Source: an uncultured cyanobacterium (GTDB lineage Bacteria; Cyanobacteriota; Cyanobacteriia; PCC-6307; Cyanobiaceae). From it: a stretch of 5,505 bases of DNA. A program made the translations under genes and the position numbers. Below the pieces are notes generated by a model. It was not told where the DNA came from, made no database searches, and was given only the letters and a program-made list of their open reading frames with translations. Of the stretch, positions 4,940 through 5,505 are shown one piece after another. The DNA is taken from positions 1 through 5,505 of the forward strand of contig CAIOXF010000220.1 of the NCBI GenBank assembly GCA_903862155.1, written 5' to 3'. Every line of letters starts with the position of its first letter. Position 1 is the stretch's first letter.

Positions 4940-5505
4940 ATGCCCAATCCTTCCGTTGAGATCAATAGCGCCGATTTGTTCGACCGTCGGCCGCTCACCT
5001 TCGACCCCAACCTCAAGCGCAACCGCCTCAACCAGGTTTTCACCGGTATCGCCGGCCTGTTCTCAGCGGTGGCTGTTCTGCCGCTGTTCCTGGTGATCCT
5101 CTACGTGCTGGTGCAGGGGGGCCGACTGATCAGCGTTGGCCTGTTCACCCAGTTGCCCCCGGCGCCTGGCCTGGAGGGAGGCGGCATCGGCAACGCGATC
5201 CTCGGCACGATCCTGGTGACCCTGATCGCATCGTTGGTGGCCATCCCCATCGGCGTGGGTGGCGGGATCTACCTCTGCGAATTCGCCAACAATGGCTGGT
5301 TTGCCCAGTTTGTGCGCTTCGGCAACGACGTGCTCGCCGGTGTGCCCTCCATCATCTCCGGCGTGTTCGTGTACGGGGCGATCGTGGCGACCCGAATTTT
5401 CTTCAATCAGAGCTACAGCGCGGCAGCCGGTGGTGTGGCCCTGGCGGTGTTGATGCTGCCCACAGTGATCAAAACAACCGATGAGGGCCTCAAGCTTGTT
5501 CCTCA
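4940..5505 (+). CDS. pstA: Phosphate ABC transporter permease PstA, 5' part
   Basis: The reading frame opens with ATG at 4940, 15 bases after the pstC stop, and stays open for 188 codons to the window edge. The product begins MPNPSVEINSADLFDRRPLT. It has a cytoplasmic N-terminus rich in charge (1-33), a first membrane helix (about 36-58) and a periplasmic stretch with a Gly-rich turn (GLEGGGIGNAILGT, 77-90). Helices follow near 86-110, 129-152 and 163-177. AGVPSIISGVFVYG (133-146) is the PstA counterpart of the PstC IPSVVLG motif, and TTDEGLKLVP at the end opens the EAA loop contacting PstB. PstA pairs with PstC to form the phosphate channel. About one third of the usual length of roughly 290-300 residues is missing because the window ends. 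No clear Shine-Dalgarno is seen, so translation may be coupled to pstC. Confidence 0.94.
   Translation, partial: MPNPSVEINSADLFDRRPLTFDPNLKRNRLNQVFTGIAGLFSAVAVLPLFLVILYVLVQGGRLISVGLFTQLPPAPGLEGGGIGNAILGTILVTLIASLVAIPIGVGGGIYLCEFANNGWFAQFVRFGNDVLAGVPSIISGVFVYGAIVATRIFFNQSYSAAAGGVALAVLMLPTVIKTTDEGLKLVP

Noticed and set aside
4878..5096. 72-codon plus-strand frame across the pstC-pstA junction
   Set aside because: It is out of frame with both permeases, whose translations are clearly correct; no motif is present.

Overview
The window looks like chromosomal DNA of a GC-rich picocyanobacterium (Cyanobium / Synechococcus type). The reasons are a DnaK with the long C-terminal extension typical of cyanobacterial DnaK3, a DnaJ gene directly behind it, a DUF3110 gene (a family known mainly from cyanobacteria and plants), and a PstC whose N-terminus (LRRRPPSEKLVD) resembles picocyanobacterial PstC. 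This assignment rests on recalled family features; no search was run. There are no rRNA or tRNA genes, insertion sequences or CRISPR arrays.

Layout. From 3807 down to 1, the minus strand carries a tight four-gene run: dnaK3 (3807-1468), a type II-like dnaJ with a GTG start (1462-566), a DUF3110 gene (530-102), and the first 35 codons of a probable murQ (105-1, running off the window). The gaps are 5 bp, 35 bp and a 4-bp GTGA overlap, so this is very likely one transcription unit. On the plus strand, pstC (3959-4924) and the 5' part of pstA (4940 to the end) form the start of a phosphate transporter operon. Neither murQ nor pstA is closed by a stop inside the window.

The two units diverge from a 151-bp intergenic region (3808-3958), the only substantial noncoding DNA here. 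It holds a good candidate Pho box (two 8-mers with TTAA cores 11 bp apart, at 3863-3881), a possible -10 for pstC, and an imperfect direct repeat.

How the genes work together. DnaK3 and the adjacent J-protein form a chaperone pair; DnaK3 of other cyanobacteria has been linked to membranes. DUF3110 has no known function and may work with this pair. MurQ belongs to cell-wall sugar recycling, and its link to the chaperones is positional only. PstC and PstA are the two membrane subunits of the high-affinity phosphate ABC importer. This is mostly a conserved housekeeping locus. The most unusual feature is the DnaK3 tail: 13 consecutive Arg/aromatic/acidic units of about five residues, flanked by repeated DPW motifs.
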